A DNA stretch of 64,000 bases, from contig QANZ01034830.1 of NCBI GenBank assembly GCA_003254925.1, forward strand, positions 17,547-81,546. The letters are read 5' to 3'. A model generated the notes under the pieces. The model saw only the letters and a program-made list of their open reading frames with translations. It ran no database searches and was not told the origin of the DNA. A program made the translations under genes and the position numbers. Below, piece by piece: positions 22,287-35,719 of the stretch; position 1 is the first letter of the stretch; the number at the start of each line of letters is the position of its first letter. The stretch comes from Chamaecrista fasciculata. Lineage: Eukaryota; Streptophyta; Magnoliopsida; Fabales; Fabaceae.

Positions 22287-23171
22287 AGCGGTGGCAAAAT
22301 AGTTGGGTTAGGTTGATTATAGGTTGGGTTGTAAATGGTTGAGTCAAAAGTGGGACATTGACTCATTTATATTTGTTAAATGGGTCATGGGTGAGTCATG
22401 ACCCATGAAATCAAGGGTCGACCCGACTCAACCCAACACATAAATCCATCTTAAAATATTTATATTATTTAATAATTAAATTATTTAATTTATAAACTAA
22501 TTAATGAGAATAATTTTTAAATTATTCAAATTTAGGACTAAATTGTATCCTTTCTTCAAATATTGGACTAATCTGAAATTTCCACCTTTTTCCATATTTT
22601 TCCAAAATTATATTTTGACCCCAACCATTTTTTAAATTTTCATTTTAGTCCTCAAATATCATGATCCTGGGACATTTTTTTGAATTTTAAAAACATTTAG
22701 GGGCATTTTGTAATTTTTGCAAAAAAATGTGAAGTTCATCTTCCTTCTATTGGACTAAAATGCATTCATTTTCCAAATTTAGGACTAATTTGTAATTTTA
22801 CCATTTTTCCTATTATTTTTCAAAATTACAATTTGACCCCAAATTATTTATAATTTTCATTTTAGTTCTCAAATATTATGGTTCAGAGACTTTTTTTGTA
22901 AATTTTGAAATTATTTGGGGTGATTTTATAATTTTTGCAAAAATTTGTGAAATCCATACTCACCTTATCATTGAAACTACGTAGTTTTGACATCAATTTG
23001 GGTTCGGTTGGATAAACTATGTATTTGACCTAACCCAACCCAAATTTAAGTAGGTCAATTTTGGACCCAACCCATCTTGACCCATTATCTAAATGAGTTG
23101 GGTTGGGGTTGGTTAATCTTGTGGTTGGGTTGGTTGGTTTGGTGGGTCATGGGTTGACATTGTCACCCCTA
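22287..23171. mobile_element. hAT- or MULE-like non-autonomous element (885 bp)
   Basis: The left end AGCGGTGGCAAAATAGTTGG and the inverted right end AGGGGTGACAATGTCAACCC are imperfect inverted termini of the TAGGGGTGRCAA type. ATTTTATCT occurs directly at both flanks (22278-22286 and 23172-23180). The interior is AT-rich with GGTT/AACC-rich edges and has no reading frame. Termini suggest hAT; a 9-bp duplication would suggest Mutator. Confidence 0.7.
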
Positions 23172-26100
23172 ATTTTATCTATTAGAAATAAAATCATTTT
23201 TCGTAATTAATCGCTAAAGAAAAAGAAAATAAGACTTGAACGATCATCCTAATGAGAAGCTCCCAAAGATTGTAGGAAAATTGAGCAATTGAAGAGGCAC
23301 ATGAGGCTTCCTATTTACAGAAGAGAGGGGATTGTTTTGCGTTGTGCCATGGTCCTACATCACGGTATAAGCTCGTGGTGCAGTGCGCCATCATGCTTGC
23401 GCCACAATTAGTGTCATGGCACACTTGTGAGCTACAACCTCCAAAATTATGTGCTACAGAAAGGAAAAAAAAAGTGATGCATTTGTTGCATTGTGTTATG
23501 TGTCGTGGTGAAAATGCAAGGAATTGAATCGAATTAGAGAGAAAAGAGATGATTGATTCTCAGTTTTGAAGAAAAAAATGTGAGCTTTCAACCTCGATAT
23601 TCCATTGTTTTCTTTTCCTTTCCTTCGTTCCCTACAAATTGATCATTTCTAGGTTGCTTCTAATTGATTTGGTGGACAAGGATTGATGAACAATGGAGAT
23701 TTTCTCTCCAAATGCATTCAAAATTGCGATCCAACATGAATTCGTGAAATCGGAGTATGCGTAAGGACTTGCTTGCACGCGAAAAAAACTTTGGGGGTAG
23801 AAATAAAGATAGATAATTAGATATGGACTGGTTTGAAATGAAAATGAGTGGAACCAAAGAAATAGAACAAATAATAAAAGTTTATGGGTTCTTTTATATT
23901 TTTTCTAGCTTCTGGAAAAAGTAGCATTTAAGTCCTCTCTAGTGTTAAACTTGTGCATTTTGGTCCTTATGAGTGAGAGATAGGGATTAAAATGTAAAGT
24001 ATTGAAAGTCTTGATTGATGGGCCTCAAGAAATTTTTGTTTCTACTTTCTCTCTCTTTTGAATGATTTCTTATTCTTTGGTTTTTTTTTCTTTCCTTTTA
24101 ATATTTTTTTTGTTTTTATTTTTTGTTTCTGGATTTTTTTTTTATTTTGTTATTTTAGTTTACTCTACTTTTCATTTTTTTTTATTTCCCTTTGGAAAAA
24201 TTGACTACTTTTTTTTCTCTATCTCTTACAAGCTAATAGTGATGAATTGGTTGTGTAGAGATACAAGCTATAAGACTAGGTAAATTAGGTCGCCACCCTA
24301 AGTAAGGTAAGGAAAGTAGCTTAGAGGGACAAAGGTCCCTAATAAATCTTACATTGGCATTATCATAACCTAGGGATATTTTTCGTGACATCCTTGAGAT
24401 TCGGTAGATCAAGGTGATTTAACAGTGTTAAACTTTTAAGTCATGAGGGCAAGCTTTGTAAAAGCTTTATTTTTTTTATCATAAATAAAGTTTACTGTTG
24501 GGTCATACCTTTATTCAATGTAGATCAAGAAATATGAATGTTAATTACAGAATATACAAACCATGTCGTACAAGCTTGGGAAGTTGGTTATCTCTCACAA
24601 GCAACTGCCTAAAACACTAAGGTGGGGTGGGCCAAGATGAGATTTGGGTGTCTTTTCCTTAACTGAAAGTGTTAAGTGTTGAACAGAAAAACACCACTAA
24701 TAATTCCAAAGTCACCTAGATGGTTGTACTAAGATGAGATCTAATAATAAGCCATATACAGATTGAATTATGAATTTTTGCTATTCATAATGCCTATGGC
24801 AAGATGTACATGGTGCTATGAGAAGCAAGCAAAGTGTGGTAGCAAACAGAGGTCAAATTCTAGACGAGTCTAGACTGAAGCCTGTGCATTGCATATAATG
24901 AAAAATCGAAATTGCCATACGTTCAGATATACCACAACATGCGATTCATATTGCATGTGCTTTAAGCACCACAAGGGAAGCATGTGAATAAATCTGTGCT
25001 TCAATGTTGTGAGTCCTTGAAAGGATACATCAATCCTCTTTGGGTACCCTTATACACTTTGACTCTATCATGAAGAGACAAGATAGTGAACACTACCTTG
25101 ATATTTTTCCAAGAGGGTTATGGTAAAATGCGGCCCGATGGGGTATAGTCTGAAAAACAAATGGCTTTGATTGGATTGATAAGAGAGTGAAGGGAAAATA
25201 GTGTTATCATATACATGTGCGATAGTATCTTTAGGTCGACCCATTATATGATCATTATTTAGAGGATCAGATGGATGTGAATATCTACTACAACTAAGTA
25301 TGATTGAAGTTTGAGTTTTTAAGGACTCGGAGGGATTAAACTATCCTTGTATATTGACACATCTAGGGAATCTATGACACTTTTTAGATGTGGTAGGGGT
25401 CACATCATCATACTTTCTATGAGTAATAGGGAAATGGATCAGCTAGATTATAGTGGCTGAAGTATGGCTAAATTATCACTTAATGACCATTGGATGAGTA
25501 AATTAAAGATTTATGCATTGACTTTTAAATAACATCAATGGTAAAGATGTTATAATTCAGTCACTCTAATTTAGCAAACCCACCCCTGGTAGTAGCAACC
25601 ACTCATAGATACGCTTAAAAGGCTACTAGCATAAGAGCTCTCACATGTTGTACCCAGTGATCACGACTAACATGAAGTATGAAAGAAAATGATGAGATAG
25701 AGATAGAGAATTGTTTTGTGATAAGGAATGACATGGGCCTTCTACCAGGTCCGAGTGAGAGTATGTTGGCTTTTTGGGTCCGATATTTGTTCATAAGAGA
25801 GTGAGATCAAGTCATGGGTTAACTTGTTGGAAATGTCTCGAGAAGAGAAACAAAATGACACCAAGATGGCTTCCATAAGAGGTCATAGGCGCTCACACAC
25901 AAGGCTCAAAGGGAGTTACGTGTGGGTGTTATTTTATTTTTGTCCCGCATCAGGTAGAATAACACTTTCATATCTCTCTCTCTCTCTCTCTCTCTCTTAT
26001 GAATAGGAGCTTTTTCCTACTATTTCAATAGCTCATTTCATTTATTGGAAAGGGTGTTCCTCTTTGGAAGGTCCCATATTGTATTATTTTATCTCTTCCT

Positions 26101-26714
26101 TCAACTTCTTTTATGCGCATCAATCATGGAAAATAATCTCATCCCTAGTGGATGTGACTCACCATTTGGTGCAGTCTTTCTTTCAAGAGTTCGATAAATA
26201 GAGGTAAGCTCCAATGAAGTAGAGTTTTTGACAAAGGCGTCTAGGTCAGTATCGTTTAATTTTTTCTAGTTCGGATCTTCAGATCAAGTCTTGGGGCTCG
26301 CCTTCCTTCACAATGATTACTAAATTCATTAATCAATGGTTTTCAAATTTTGATTTTATCAATTGTGCAAAATGAAATTTTGGTCTCTTATTTTTTGGAT
26401 AATGAGATTAAATCAAGATGAAAGTAGATTTCTATTATTTTTCACTTTTTGGTTCTAGAAACATTTTCAAGTTCGATTTGACATCATTTGTCGATGATCC
26501 AAACTGGGCAGAAAAAAGACTTGTCAAGAGTAACTCATATCTCCAAGCTCATCGCAATTGGACTTTAAACGAAAAAGATATTACTAACTTCGATCGTTTA
26601 ACTATGAAATGAGCAAAGCAATACTGGAGCCCAATTTTATCTTATTTGTTGATAGCTCTAATTAAACAAAGGAATGACACATAAAAAACAAAAGGTACAG
26701 TGGCGGATTTGGGG
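23172..26714. other. Unrecognised AT-rich sequence with a (TC)n microsatellite
   Basis: No protein motif, RNA gene or transposon end that I can support. T-rich runs occur at 24060-24210 and a (TC)12-like tract at 25974-25997. The style (long stretches without frames) suggests degraded repeat DNA. Confidence 0.4.
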
Positions 26715-26783
26715 NNNNNNNNNNNNNNNNNNNNNNNNNNNNNNNNNNNNNNNNNNNNNNNNNNNNNNNNNNNNNNNNNNNNN
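26715..26783. other. Assembly gap (69 N)
   Basis: Run of N. The reading frame drawn across it on the minus strand is meaningless. Confidence 0.99.
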
Positions 26784-27586
26784 CAATTTTTTCCCTAAAA
26801 CATGAAGTAGGTGCAAGGAAATTAAAAAGTCATTCTCTCTCATTCACTCCAATTTTTATTTAATATTTTTGTTTAATACACAGAAATGGAAAACTCAAAA
26901 CGAGAAAAATTGGAAGTAGTTTCAAATACCTTCCTATATATGTTAGAAATTTTATAAAAAATGAAGTTGGTTCTCATATTAAAATAGATATTTATTAATA
27001 TAAATACATGCATTCTTATTTCCATATTCAACTTGATCCATGAAGTAAGACCCAATTTATCAATCTTTAATTTTAGACTAAACTAGCATTTTGGTCCCTG
27101 AATTATTTAGGCTTGCAGATTGGACCTCGAATTTTCAAAATTGTACAACCAGGTCCTCGAATTATGTTGACTCGTTGCAAATTAGACCCTCCATAAGCCA
27201 GACGTTCCAAAAATGCTGATGTGTACCGTTAGAAAGCTGATATGGACCGTTAAATGCTGACGTGACACGTTAATTGCCACGTCAGCCCCCAAAATTAAAA
27301 AAAAATGCCACTTCAACAGAAATTAAAAAAAATTACACATCGTCTAACTCACCGTTTCACTGCCCTTAATCCATTCGAACCATACGCACGCTTCATCTCC
27401 TTCCTCTCCATTCATCTTTGATTTTGGATGAACAAAACCCTCTCTCCCCAAAAATCATGTCATACCCATCTCAGCTCATCATCCACAACATCATCATCAT
27501 CATCTGCTTCTTCCTCTTCTTACCCATTTAATAAATCCAAAACCTACAACCTTCAAATGCACAAAGAAGGAAAAAAATAATAGAAA

Positions 27587-27802
27587 TTTGAGATTGAATT
27601 TAGCAGTTGTGGAAATTAAAATTATCCTATGGTGTGTGAAATTGGGGTTTCGTGTAGACAACCGAAGGTGTTTCATCACAAAGTAAGGATAAAAAATTAG
27701 CAACTTTCATGACTTACATACGCACCTGAATTTCATAAGCGACTTCACTGGAAGCCTAGAGAGAATCTCTTCGATGATTTCATCGGGAAGGAAGGGAAGT
27801 AA
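27587..27802 (-). pseudogene. F-box protein gene fragment
   Basis: The minus strand gives LPDEIIEEILSRLPVKSLMK and FRCVCKS, a clear F-box (SKP1-binding) motif. It is followed in the same frame by FVMKHLRLSTRNPNFTHHRI, the segment that follows the F-box in CPR1/CPR30-type plant proteins. A TGA at 27707-27709 replaces the tryptophan normally found after CKS. The C-terminal beta-propeller part is absent. It lies 250 bp inside the left arm of the candidate Pack-MULE, consistent with transposon capture. Confidence 0.8.
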
Positions 27803-28584
27803 TATAATCGAACCTAGAAATATGACGCCGATCTTATGCGGAGCTCGATGTTCTTCATCCTGATGAATTGGCGTTTGTGTAGTGTGATGGATTAGTTGCT
27901 CTCGCTTCTGAGTGGAATCGGAGGATCCTGATGACGGTCTTTGCTGTTGTCTTCCGATGACATGACGGTGACGTTGGACATTGAGAGATTCTGTCATGGG
28001 AGCAATGGGCAAGGAAGCATTTGGACTAAGATTTTGTCATGGGAGCCTAGAACTTTCATTTATCACAATTTTCTGGTCAGTTTTTGAATCCTCGATCACA
28101 ATTTCTGGTAGATCTGTTTCTCTATTTTGTTTCTCCAATTTCTCGAAATTCGCACTTAACTTGATGTTTCACATATTTCATTCTTAGCTTTAGACATAAA
28201 TTTTGTTCAATACAGTGTTACACATTTGTGAAATTTGTATCGTCCTTAACAACAAAACCATAATGAATAGGAATTTTTGTTTCTTGAATAATTTTTTTTA
28301 TCAATTACCTTGAAGTACCACATTATTAAGACTACACGAATGTCATAGAATACTCTAGAATTTAATAGAGAATTATCAATCTAATTCAAGTATGACTTGT
28401 CTAAAATGCAAACTTAAATAAATCAGGTTTTAACTGACTTAAATCAAGTAGCTCGCTATGAGCTTTGACTATCTAGACCCTAGTATTATATATGCAGTGA
28501 TTGTAGTGTTCGTAAAGCTAGCTTTGCATAGTATAGTTGGACATTTGCTTAATATATTTTGAAGTAGCAAATGACAACTCCATC

Positions 28585-29123
28585 CGGCAAGCTTGCCGAC
28601 GAACAACAGCAGAAACAGAAAAATGGAATTTCTGCACAATAGTTTGTTTTGCAGCCAATTTTCATGCCTAAAAATGGTCATAATTCAGATTTCAAACCCA
28701 GGAAACTTAGTTAAACATGCAATCCTCCTCATGCATTCAATGTTTTAAGAATTCCAACTCAAAACCTCAATTAGAACATCAATAACCATTATCCCAAAAT
28801 CATTCATTCTCAAGCATTTATATGACAATAATATTCAAGACAATCAAGGCTTCTATGTTCTTATGAATTCCCTAAGTTTCTCACATTTCTTTTGTTCATG
28901 CTCATAATTACTTTTAACATAAGTTACGATAACTTCTCTACTTTTCAATATAGACCCTCGCAAATTCTCTTTCATGTTTTCACCTCCTTTTTCCACCCAT
29001 TTTATCATTATTAGTTATATCCTTCCAAAATCTACTTGTAAATTATACTTCCATAATTATTTTATGCCTCTGAAGCTCTATTATCTTTCCAAAAGGTCCT
29101 TCTTCAACAATTGGAGTGTTACA
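28585..29123 (-). repeat. Truncated 3' LTR of the Gypsy element
   Basis: This matches parts of 44690-45663 (for example AATCCTCCTCATGCATTCAA) with an internal deletion of several hundred bp, after TTCCCTAAGTTTCTCA. The distal half of the LTR is missing beyond about 28585. Confidence 0.8.
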
Positions 29124-29298
29124 TTCTCCACCTCTAAAAGAAAATTTTGCCCTCAAAATTGGACATACCTGGAATAAAGTCGAGTAATGCATTCGCATTT
29201 CATGTTCCTGCTCTCAGGTCGCCTCTTCCATTGACAAATCCTTCCAAAGAACCTTCACCGAAGGAATTCTCTTGCTTATGAGTTGTTTAACACTAGCT

Positions 29299-29450
29299 TC
29301 AAGAATATCTACCAGTTCCAGCTGGATATTCAAACTCTTCTAGATGTACAGGACTGTAGGTGAATATATGTGCAGGATCCAGTACATATTGACGGAGTTG
29401 TGATATGTGAAAAACATCATGAAGGTGTGACAACTCAGGAGTTATGTACG
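29299..29450 (-). pseudogene. Gypsy integrase C-terminal fragment
   Basis: Minus-strand translation gives ELSHLHDVFHISQLRQYVLD, matching the conserved VHxVFHVSxLRKYxxDP block downstream of Gypsy integrase. It stops abruptly where the plus-strand LTR block begins. The integrase core between this piece and 31480 is missing. Confidence 0.8.
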
Positions 29451-29454
29451 TACT

Positions 29455-31478
29455 GGATGCGCTTTTGTTATAAAAAAATGAAATAAAGATGGAGAAGAAG
29501 GAGAGTCTTCGAGCAGAATGCGGAGAGAAGGAAAAATGGGAAGAAGAAACAGAGTGAGAGAGATGAAGGGGGATGAGGGAGGAAGAAGTGAAGATATCTC
29601 CACATTCGGTGGTCTGATCGGGGCGATCTACCACTCACTTCGAAGCTTAGCACGAGACGAAGCTATCCATATTCTTAGCTTGAGCATCAAATGGCGGGAT
29701 TGAGAGAAAGGGCAAAACGAAGAACAACATCCTAAGTTGGAGAAGTGTAGAAATTTGGAAGTTTGAGGATTAAATTGCTTCTATGTAGGGTTTGCTCTTT
29801 CTCTCCTCTCTCAAATCTGATTTCATGCTTGGGTTTGCCTAGGTTTTCCTAGAGTTGTGGTTGATGATATTTTTGATATCATGTGTAATATATGACTTGT
29901 TTAGTGATGTTTGGTATGATTATTGCTAGGAAGCATGTTTAGACAATGAATTGGTGATAAATGATGTAGATTGAACTTAGGGTTCATGAGCTTTAACCTT
30001 AATTATTGATGGATTGTGAAAGATATGATGAATAATTGATGTATATTGCTAGTGATGAACGAATTTGTTAGTATTTGTGTTGAATTTATGTTGGGAATAA
30101 AAGTTAAGGACTAAACTGAAAGAAAAGGGAAGTTGGGAAGAAGGGAAGATATATCATGCCCTGTTTTCTTGCATTTTGTAACCTCTCTTGTTGAGGACTT
30201 GTTGGAGGTAAGAATGTGATGTTTAAGTGTTTGATGAATGAAATTAATTGTTTAAAGAATGGATAATAAATGGTTTGTGAAAACTAGTGAGTTTGGCATG
30301 TTTTATGCATTTTTGCATCCCTTAAAAGGATTTGGGATTTGTATGCAAGAGAAAGTGCTTGAAAAGTGAATGAAATGTGAGCTAATATGGAATGTTTGAT
30401 AAATGTTTGTGAAAGTTAGTGAATTGGATATGTATGTTCTATACTTGCACCCCTTTGAAGGATTTGGGACTCATGTGCAAGTGAATATGCATGAAATGAG
30501 ACTAATCATATTTAAATGTGTGGAATATAAGTAAAGTAATGAATTGATTGGAAATGGCATGAGATATGTTTGAGTAATCATGATGGAATGAAATGAGTAT
30601 TAGAATGAATAAGTTGACGATTGATGATTTGAGATGAGATTATCATGTGATTGTTGTATGTCATGATTCACTAAGGGGTGAGTCCCTCCCCGTTTATTTG
30701 CGATGAGTATTCAGGTAATGGCTATGGTGAATTCCATAGTTGGCCTAAGTGTGGATTCCTTAGGTGACAGGCTGATTGTTATGTGTGCACACCGGGAGAC
30801 GTCCTAGAAGCCTAAGTCGAGATGACTACTGTTATTTGATCATGACAAGTATGCTAGCTTACCTAGTGTGAGGTATTTCATTGACACAATTTGTCACCAC
30901 TAGCTTTATGGTATTATTAATTATTATATTATGATATTGTTGTGCTAGTATTCCTGTATAGGGATACTGGACCCTATATGGATGTAAGGGTTGACACGCG
31001 AGTCCCCACCAACTTACTAGTTATTCAGATATTGTATCATGAGTTGTTCATAATGGTTGTCAATTGATAGTTGATTATTAAATGTTTATCTTCTAGTTGC
31101 CTTGCTTGTTTTATATATGTAAAATATTAGAATTGAATGTCTAAACCTTTGTTTGAAATTTGTTTTTGAGTAGGGTCCATGGGTTAAGTAGAGAGACATA
31201 AACCCTACTGAGAATCCCCCAGATTTTCACCCTACAACATTTCAATGTCTTAGTGCTGGTTTCAGGTTTGTCGAGCTTGGACTGGAAACTGCTGAAGAGG
31301 TAGCTTAGTTGTAATTTTATTGTCTGCTTCCTGAGATAGGCCTTGTGAGGTTGTCTAGAGGCGAAGCCTCATGTATTTTGTTATTGTTTTTAAGTTTAGA
31401 GTTTTAAAAAGGGTCGTGTAATACTGTCTTTCTTTAGAATTTTTATTCCCTCTATTTTAAAAATCTAGGACGTTACAC
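29455..31478 (+). repeat. Gypsy-type LTR block inserted in the opposite orientation
   Basis: About 2 kb resembling the Gypsy LTR of 43648-45663 read in the opposite direction. Shared landmarks include GTGGATTCCTYAGRTGACAG and AAACCCTACTGAGAATC, and a 3' end of ...CTAGGACGTTACA. It interrupts the pol frame, which resumes at 31480. The left border is uncertain and no target duplication was found, so a truncated solo LTR or a rearranged copy is equally possible. Confidence 0.5.
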
Positions 31479-31479
31479 T

Positions 31480-31838
31480 ACCACCCATATAGAGTCGTAT
31501 CCCGACAAGGTTCTAGGTAAACCAACCACAGAATCCATCTTGATCACATCCCATTTCCATTCTGGAATCTCCAATGGTTGCATAGTCCCCAAAGGTTTAT
31601 GATGCTCCACTTTTACTTTTTGATAGGTCAAACACCTCTTTACAAACTCAGTTATGTCAGTCTTCATCTCTGACCACCAATAGTGTCTCTTAAAATCTTG
31701 ATACGTCTTTGTGGTACCAGGGTGTATTGAATATCGACTCGTGTGAGTTTCCATCAAGATCTTCTCCTTTAATTCTCCATTATTGGGTACGGTAATTTGT
31801 TTCCCAAACATTAGTACTCCATCATGTGCCTCTTCCAA
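31480..31838 (-). pseudogene. Gypsy integrase zinc-binding and N-terminal core fragment
   Basis: Minus-strand frame with the H2C2 zinc-binding module (HTSRYSIHPGTTKTYQDFKR, then HYWW...CLTYQKVK) followed by PEWKWDVIKMDSVVGLPRT. In the usual sequence this is WDxIxMDFVxGLP, which carries the first catalytic Asp. It is cut at SGYDSIWVVV by the LTR block. Confidence 0.85.
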
Positions 31839-31846
31839 GTTCCAAC

Positions 31847-34167
31847 TGATGGAGATTGTGCCCTAGGGCCAATCATTTTATAAATATGTTGTGAACATAT
31901 TAATTAATTTATAGAGATAAATTAATGGTTATCATATTATTAGCATGTTTACTATGATAACAGTCCGTGATTAATTATAGGATAATTAATCTAAACTGTC
32001 CCTGGTCGCTCATTCAAGTGGGAACTTGAAATGAACCAAGACCAGCATGACCTCGGTGCATAGAGATGCATGCACTAGATGCTGGTACGAGAGTCATGGT
32101 GCAATTACGTAAGGAGTTACGAGTTGCTGGCCTGACCCGGAGAATCCTGCATGGGTTTTAGTCATTAGCTAGTTTCTCCTGTACACCTGTCATGATGCCC
32201 TCAAGACCTGAGGTCTTCATCATTCCGGCGTTGTAGTTGTCAGACTTTGGCTTAGTCTAACGTTACCCGTAGCAGGGTAGCCATAAGGGCTAAGTACGGG
32301 TTTGGTTGATTACCGTGCTGAGGAATATGGTTGACCAAGATGGAATTTTGTCCCTCATAGAGATGGGAGATATTTAACTGGGCCCCTCGATGAGTCTGTC
32401 CAAGGAATGTGTGGCCACACTAGAAATTGGGACTTACTCAAGGAATCGAGAAAGTTGAGGTTTGGATTTTGGATGACTTTCCCATGCCTAATCCATGACC
32501 AAAATATCGTAGGACAAAAAGGGATCTAGACAAGGTGGTATTGAGGTTAAGTCGTTTTGGCGTTAAACGATAACTCACGTGTTTTGGGTAGTCGTTATGG
32601 CTTGCTAGAGTCCGCTCTCGACTTGTAAGTCATAGGGATGATTTGCTGCCAACTTCACGTGGGGTCTGCTGGGTCACACACGAGCAGGATCAAGATGCCA
32701 CATCAGGACACGGATTAGGGTTAATTCGTGGGTCAGTTAGGTGACACCGTTTAAGACATAATTGACTGTCTGGGACATGAAATATTGTCTTAAATAAATA
32801 TCTACAGATATATGATATTTAGATTTGTGGGACAAATTTAAATATATATATATATATGATGATGATTATTAAATAGATAATGTGATTATGTTATTTATAA
32901 TTATATCCCTATTTATAATATTGGGAATAAATAAATTAAATAAGTTTCCTAAGAGTTAGGAAATTATTGATTTATTAAATTCACTAATATTAGAATAATG
33001 GGGATGGAGGTTGGCGCCTAAATATAGCCTATTTTAATTAATAGAAATGTTTTATTAATTAAAGTCATGGCTTGAAGATTTGAAATTTGAATAGATTTGA
33101 TCTAGATTTCAAATGATTGGATTAAATATATTAAGGTAATATTTTAATTCAATAATATATATATATATGGGTTAGTCGAATTTTAGGTCTAGTTTGAATT
33201 TAAATATTAGTGTAATATTTTAATTCAATAAAGACTAAAATTCAAGATTTAAAAGATTGACTAAAGATATTATGGTAATATCTTAAATCAATATTGTTGG
33301 AAAATAACAAATTAGTTATAACTACCTAAGAGTTAGGTTTGTTATTTTGATTTATTAAATTCCAACAAAATGGCTAGGACTTGGCGCATGGCTTGGGTAT
33401 CTTTTGGGAAGATTTGATCTTCCAATTTGATTCTCCAAGATTGCATTTGAATTCAAATTATAATATTAAGGTAATATTATAATTAGGAATTCAAGTCCTA
33501 AAATTATGATATTATTGTAATCTCATAATTTAATAATTTGATAATCATATAATTTAGGGATTCCCTAATTATAATTATCAAAACCCTAAAGCCTATATAT
33601 ATTTAGCAAAGTCGACTTTCCCCTATGCTCATGACCCTTGAGAATTTTGAATTTCCTTAGCCAATTCACAAGAGCAAAATTCGATTTTGGCTTTTGGTGA
33701 AGAGAGAGAGAAAACACAACCCTAGTTTTCCTAGAGAGAGAAAGTGGCGCAAACCCTAAAAGGAGTTTAGAGTTTGTGACAAGGTTGTGTGAGATCAATG
33801 ATAGGATTCTTGATCATAGGCGCCATCTATTCTTGGAGTTCATGAATTGTTCTTGAACTCAAGAACACCGTAGATAAGGTCCCTGACTCACTTGGAGAAG
33901 TGAAGGAGGCTAGCACCTAGGCATCTGCCAAACTGTTCGTGTGGATCACTGGCGGAGGGAGCACACTCGGAGTGGACTCCTCAACATCGTGGACACAAAA
34001 GTCGCCGATTGATTTGGGTAAAACTCTTGTCCTTACACTGATACATATCCATATAGCGGATTCATTGGGAAAGAAGTCGTTATGTGCCTTGTTTTATTAT
34101 GTTTTGGTTTAAATTTATAAATTTATATCCGTTTCCGCTGCGTTGTGTGCATGGCGATTTTCCAACA
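31847..34167 (+). repeat. 5' LTR of the nested Copia element
   Basis: 2321 bp with TG...CA ends. The opening TGATGGAGATTGTGCCCTAG is shared with the 3' LTR and, as TGTTGGAGATTG, with the solo LTR near 51 kb. The reading frames inside it are incidental. Confidence 0.93.
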
Positions 34168-34168
34168 G

Positions 34169-34180
34169 TGGTATCAGAGC
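34169..34180 (+). other. Primer-binding site of the nested Copia element
   Basis: TGGTATCAGAGC is an exact match to the initiator tRNA-Met primer site, one base after the LTR. Confidence 0.92.
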
Positions 34181-35216
34181 CACGCAATTCTTGGATCTGT
34201 ATTAGTTTTGGTGATTATACATGTAATGTGTAATGTATGTTTTACCGCTTTTCAATTGGCATGCTTGTTGTTGTTTTACGAAAAGATCCACCATAAGTTT
34301 TTGGAATTAATGCAAAAGGTGCAAATTTTATGTATATGATACATAAAGAAATCAATATGATTGATTTAAAGTGTTTCTTGAAATTCTAGGCAAAAGTCGA
34401 AAATCCATATAATTATAGTTAAAATTGTTTTAATTATAATTATAAAAGGGGTGGCTGAAAATTTTTTAAAATTATGAATTTTATAAAGTTTTCAGGTCAA
34501 TAATTTAAATTCTTGAATATGATTCTTGAATTTTATAATTATTGACAATGGGCCTAATTTCAAGAAAAAGGGCATGTTAAAATTGCACAATCCTAATTAA
34601 ACACAATACAAAATCGGTTTTGATATGTGTGTTTGATATATCGTGTTTGACATAATTATATGAATGGTTCATATATGTAATTGTGTGGTGTTGGATATGG
34701 CTCTAGGTTTTTTGTGTATACGGCCTGCGTGTCGTCTCCCTCTATCTGATGTAATTTTACTTTTCAGTTTATACCTCAATGTAACAGGGGTTTACTCTCT
34801 TGTAATTTTACCTTTTCTTTTTAGAAAAATTCTCTCATTGGCTTGGGAGAATTGTTAGAATAGGTGGGCCATATCTAAACAGGGTATATGTTTGCTTTAC
34901 ATTTAGTTTGTATGTGATACAAAGCGCTAGATGTATGTTTAGGACCCGATTTTAACATGCTATTTACAATATTAAACGCTACAACAACGTATACGATACG
35001 AGCGTGGGATTTTGCATATGATGCAAGATCCATGCACATGTTTATATGTATGTGATACATGGGGAAATAAACATGTAGCATGACTCGTTTAATTTTAAAA
35101 GGAGTTTTGAAATTAAACTATAAAACGGAACAATTTTAAATATTTAACCCTTTTAGAAAATCTTAAGTTTTAATGCCATCAATAAAACACCCTGTGGAAA
35201 TCTTGTTCATCATAGA

Positions 35217-35603
35217 GCGGTGATCGCCCTCAGCGGCACGTATCTATCTTGACCTTGAGGACACACGGGTGAATGGGAGATTTAGTTCGACGCCCATTGA
35301 AGTCTTGGGTCATTAAATGCGGTGATCGCCCTCCGCGACACGTGTTTAAGTGACGCCGTTGATGATATGGGGCTGGGCTTCGGCCTCGTCGTTTGGGCCT
35401 TGCCATTCACGAGTTTTATTGTGTGACTTAATGGGGTTATCAAAACGGTTTTGGACCTCAAGACATTAGATAGGATAAAAATGCCATAAAACGTATCATA
35501 TGATGATACAGTCCCATAAAGATCTAAGAGTCACATATGATGTGATTGGTAAAGAGTTACCTACCTAAATAGCCAAAAGGTGCATGATCGCCCTCCGCGA
35601 CGG
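35217..35603 (+). repeat. Three dispersed GC-rich leader motifs
   Basis: GTGATCGCCCTCMGCGRCACG-like motifs occur at 35217-35240, 35319-35342 and (shorter, TGATCGCCCTCCGCGACGG) 35585-35603 in the untranslated leader before gag. They stand out from the AT-rich surroundings. Their role is unknown; leader RNA structure is one possibility. Confidence 0.6.
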
Positions 35604-35719
35604 TAAATTTTGGTGAAATATGGATCTTAGCCACTAATAATAAATTTTACTGGGTTTTATAAAATGGTGGATATATGTGATGCTAATCAAAATTCATATC
35701 TTTGAAATTGTAGAATCAA

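Noticed and set aside
24062-24283. Hydrophobic 73-codon frame as a membrane protein
   Set aside because: It is a translation of a T-rich tract (poly-Phe/Leu); no codon signature of a gene.
27981-28187. Small plus-strand frame next to the F-box fragment
   Set aside because: It overlaps the 5' side of the antisense F-box piece and has no protein features.
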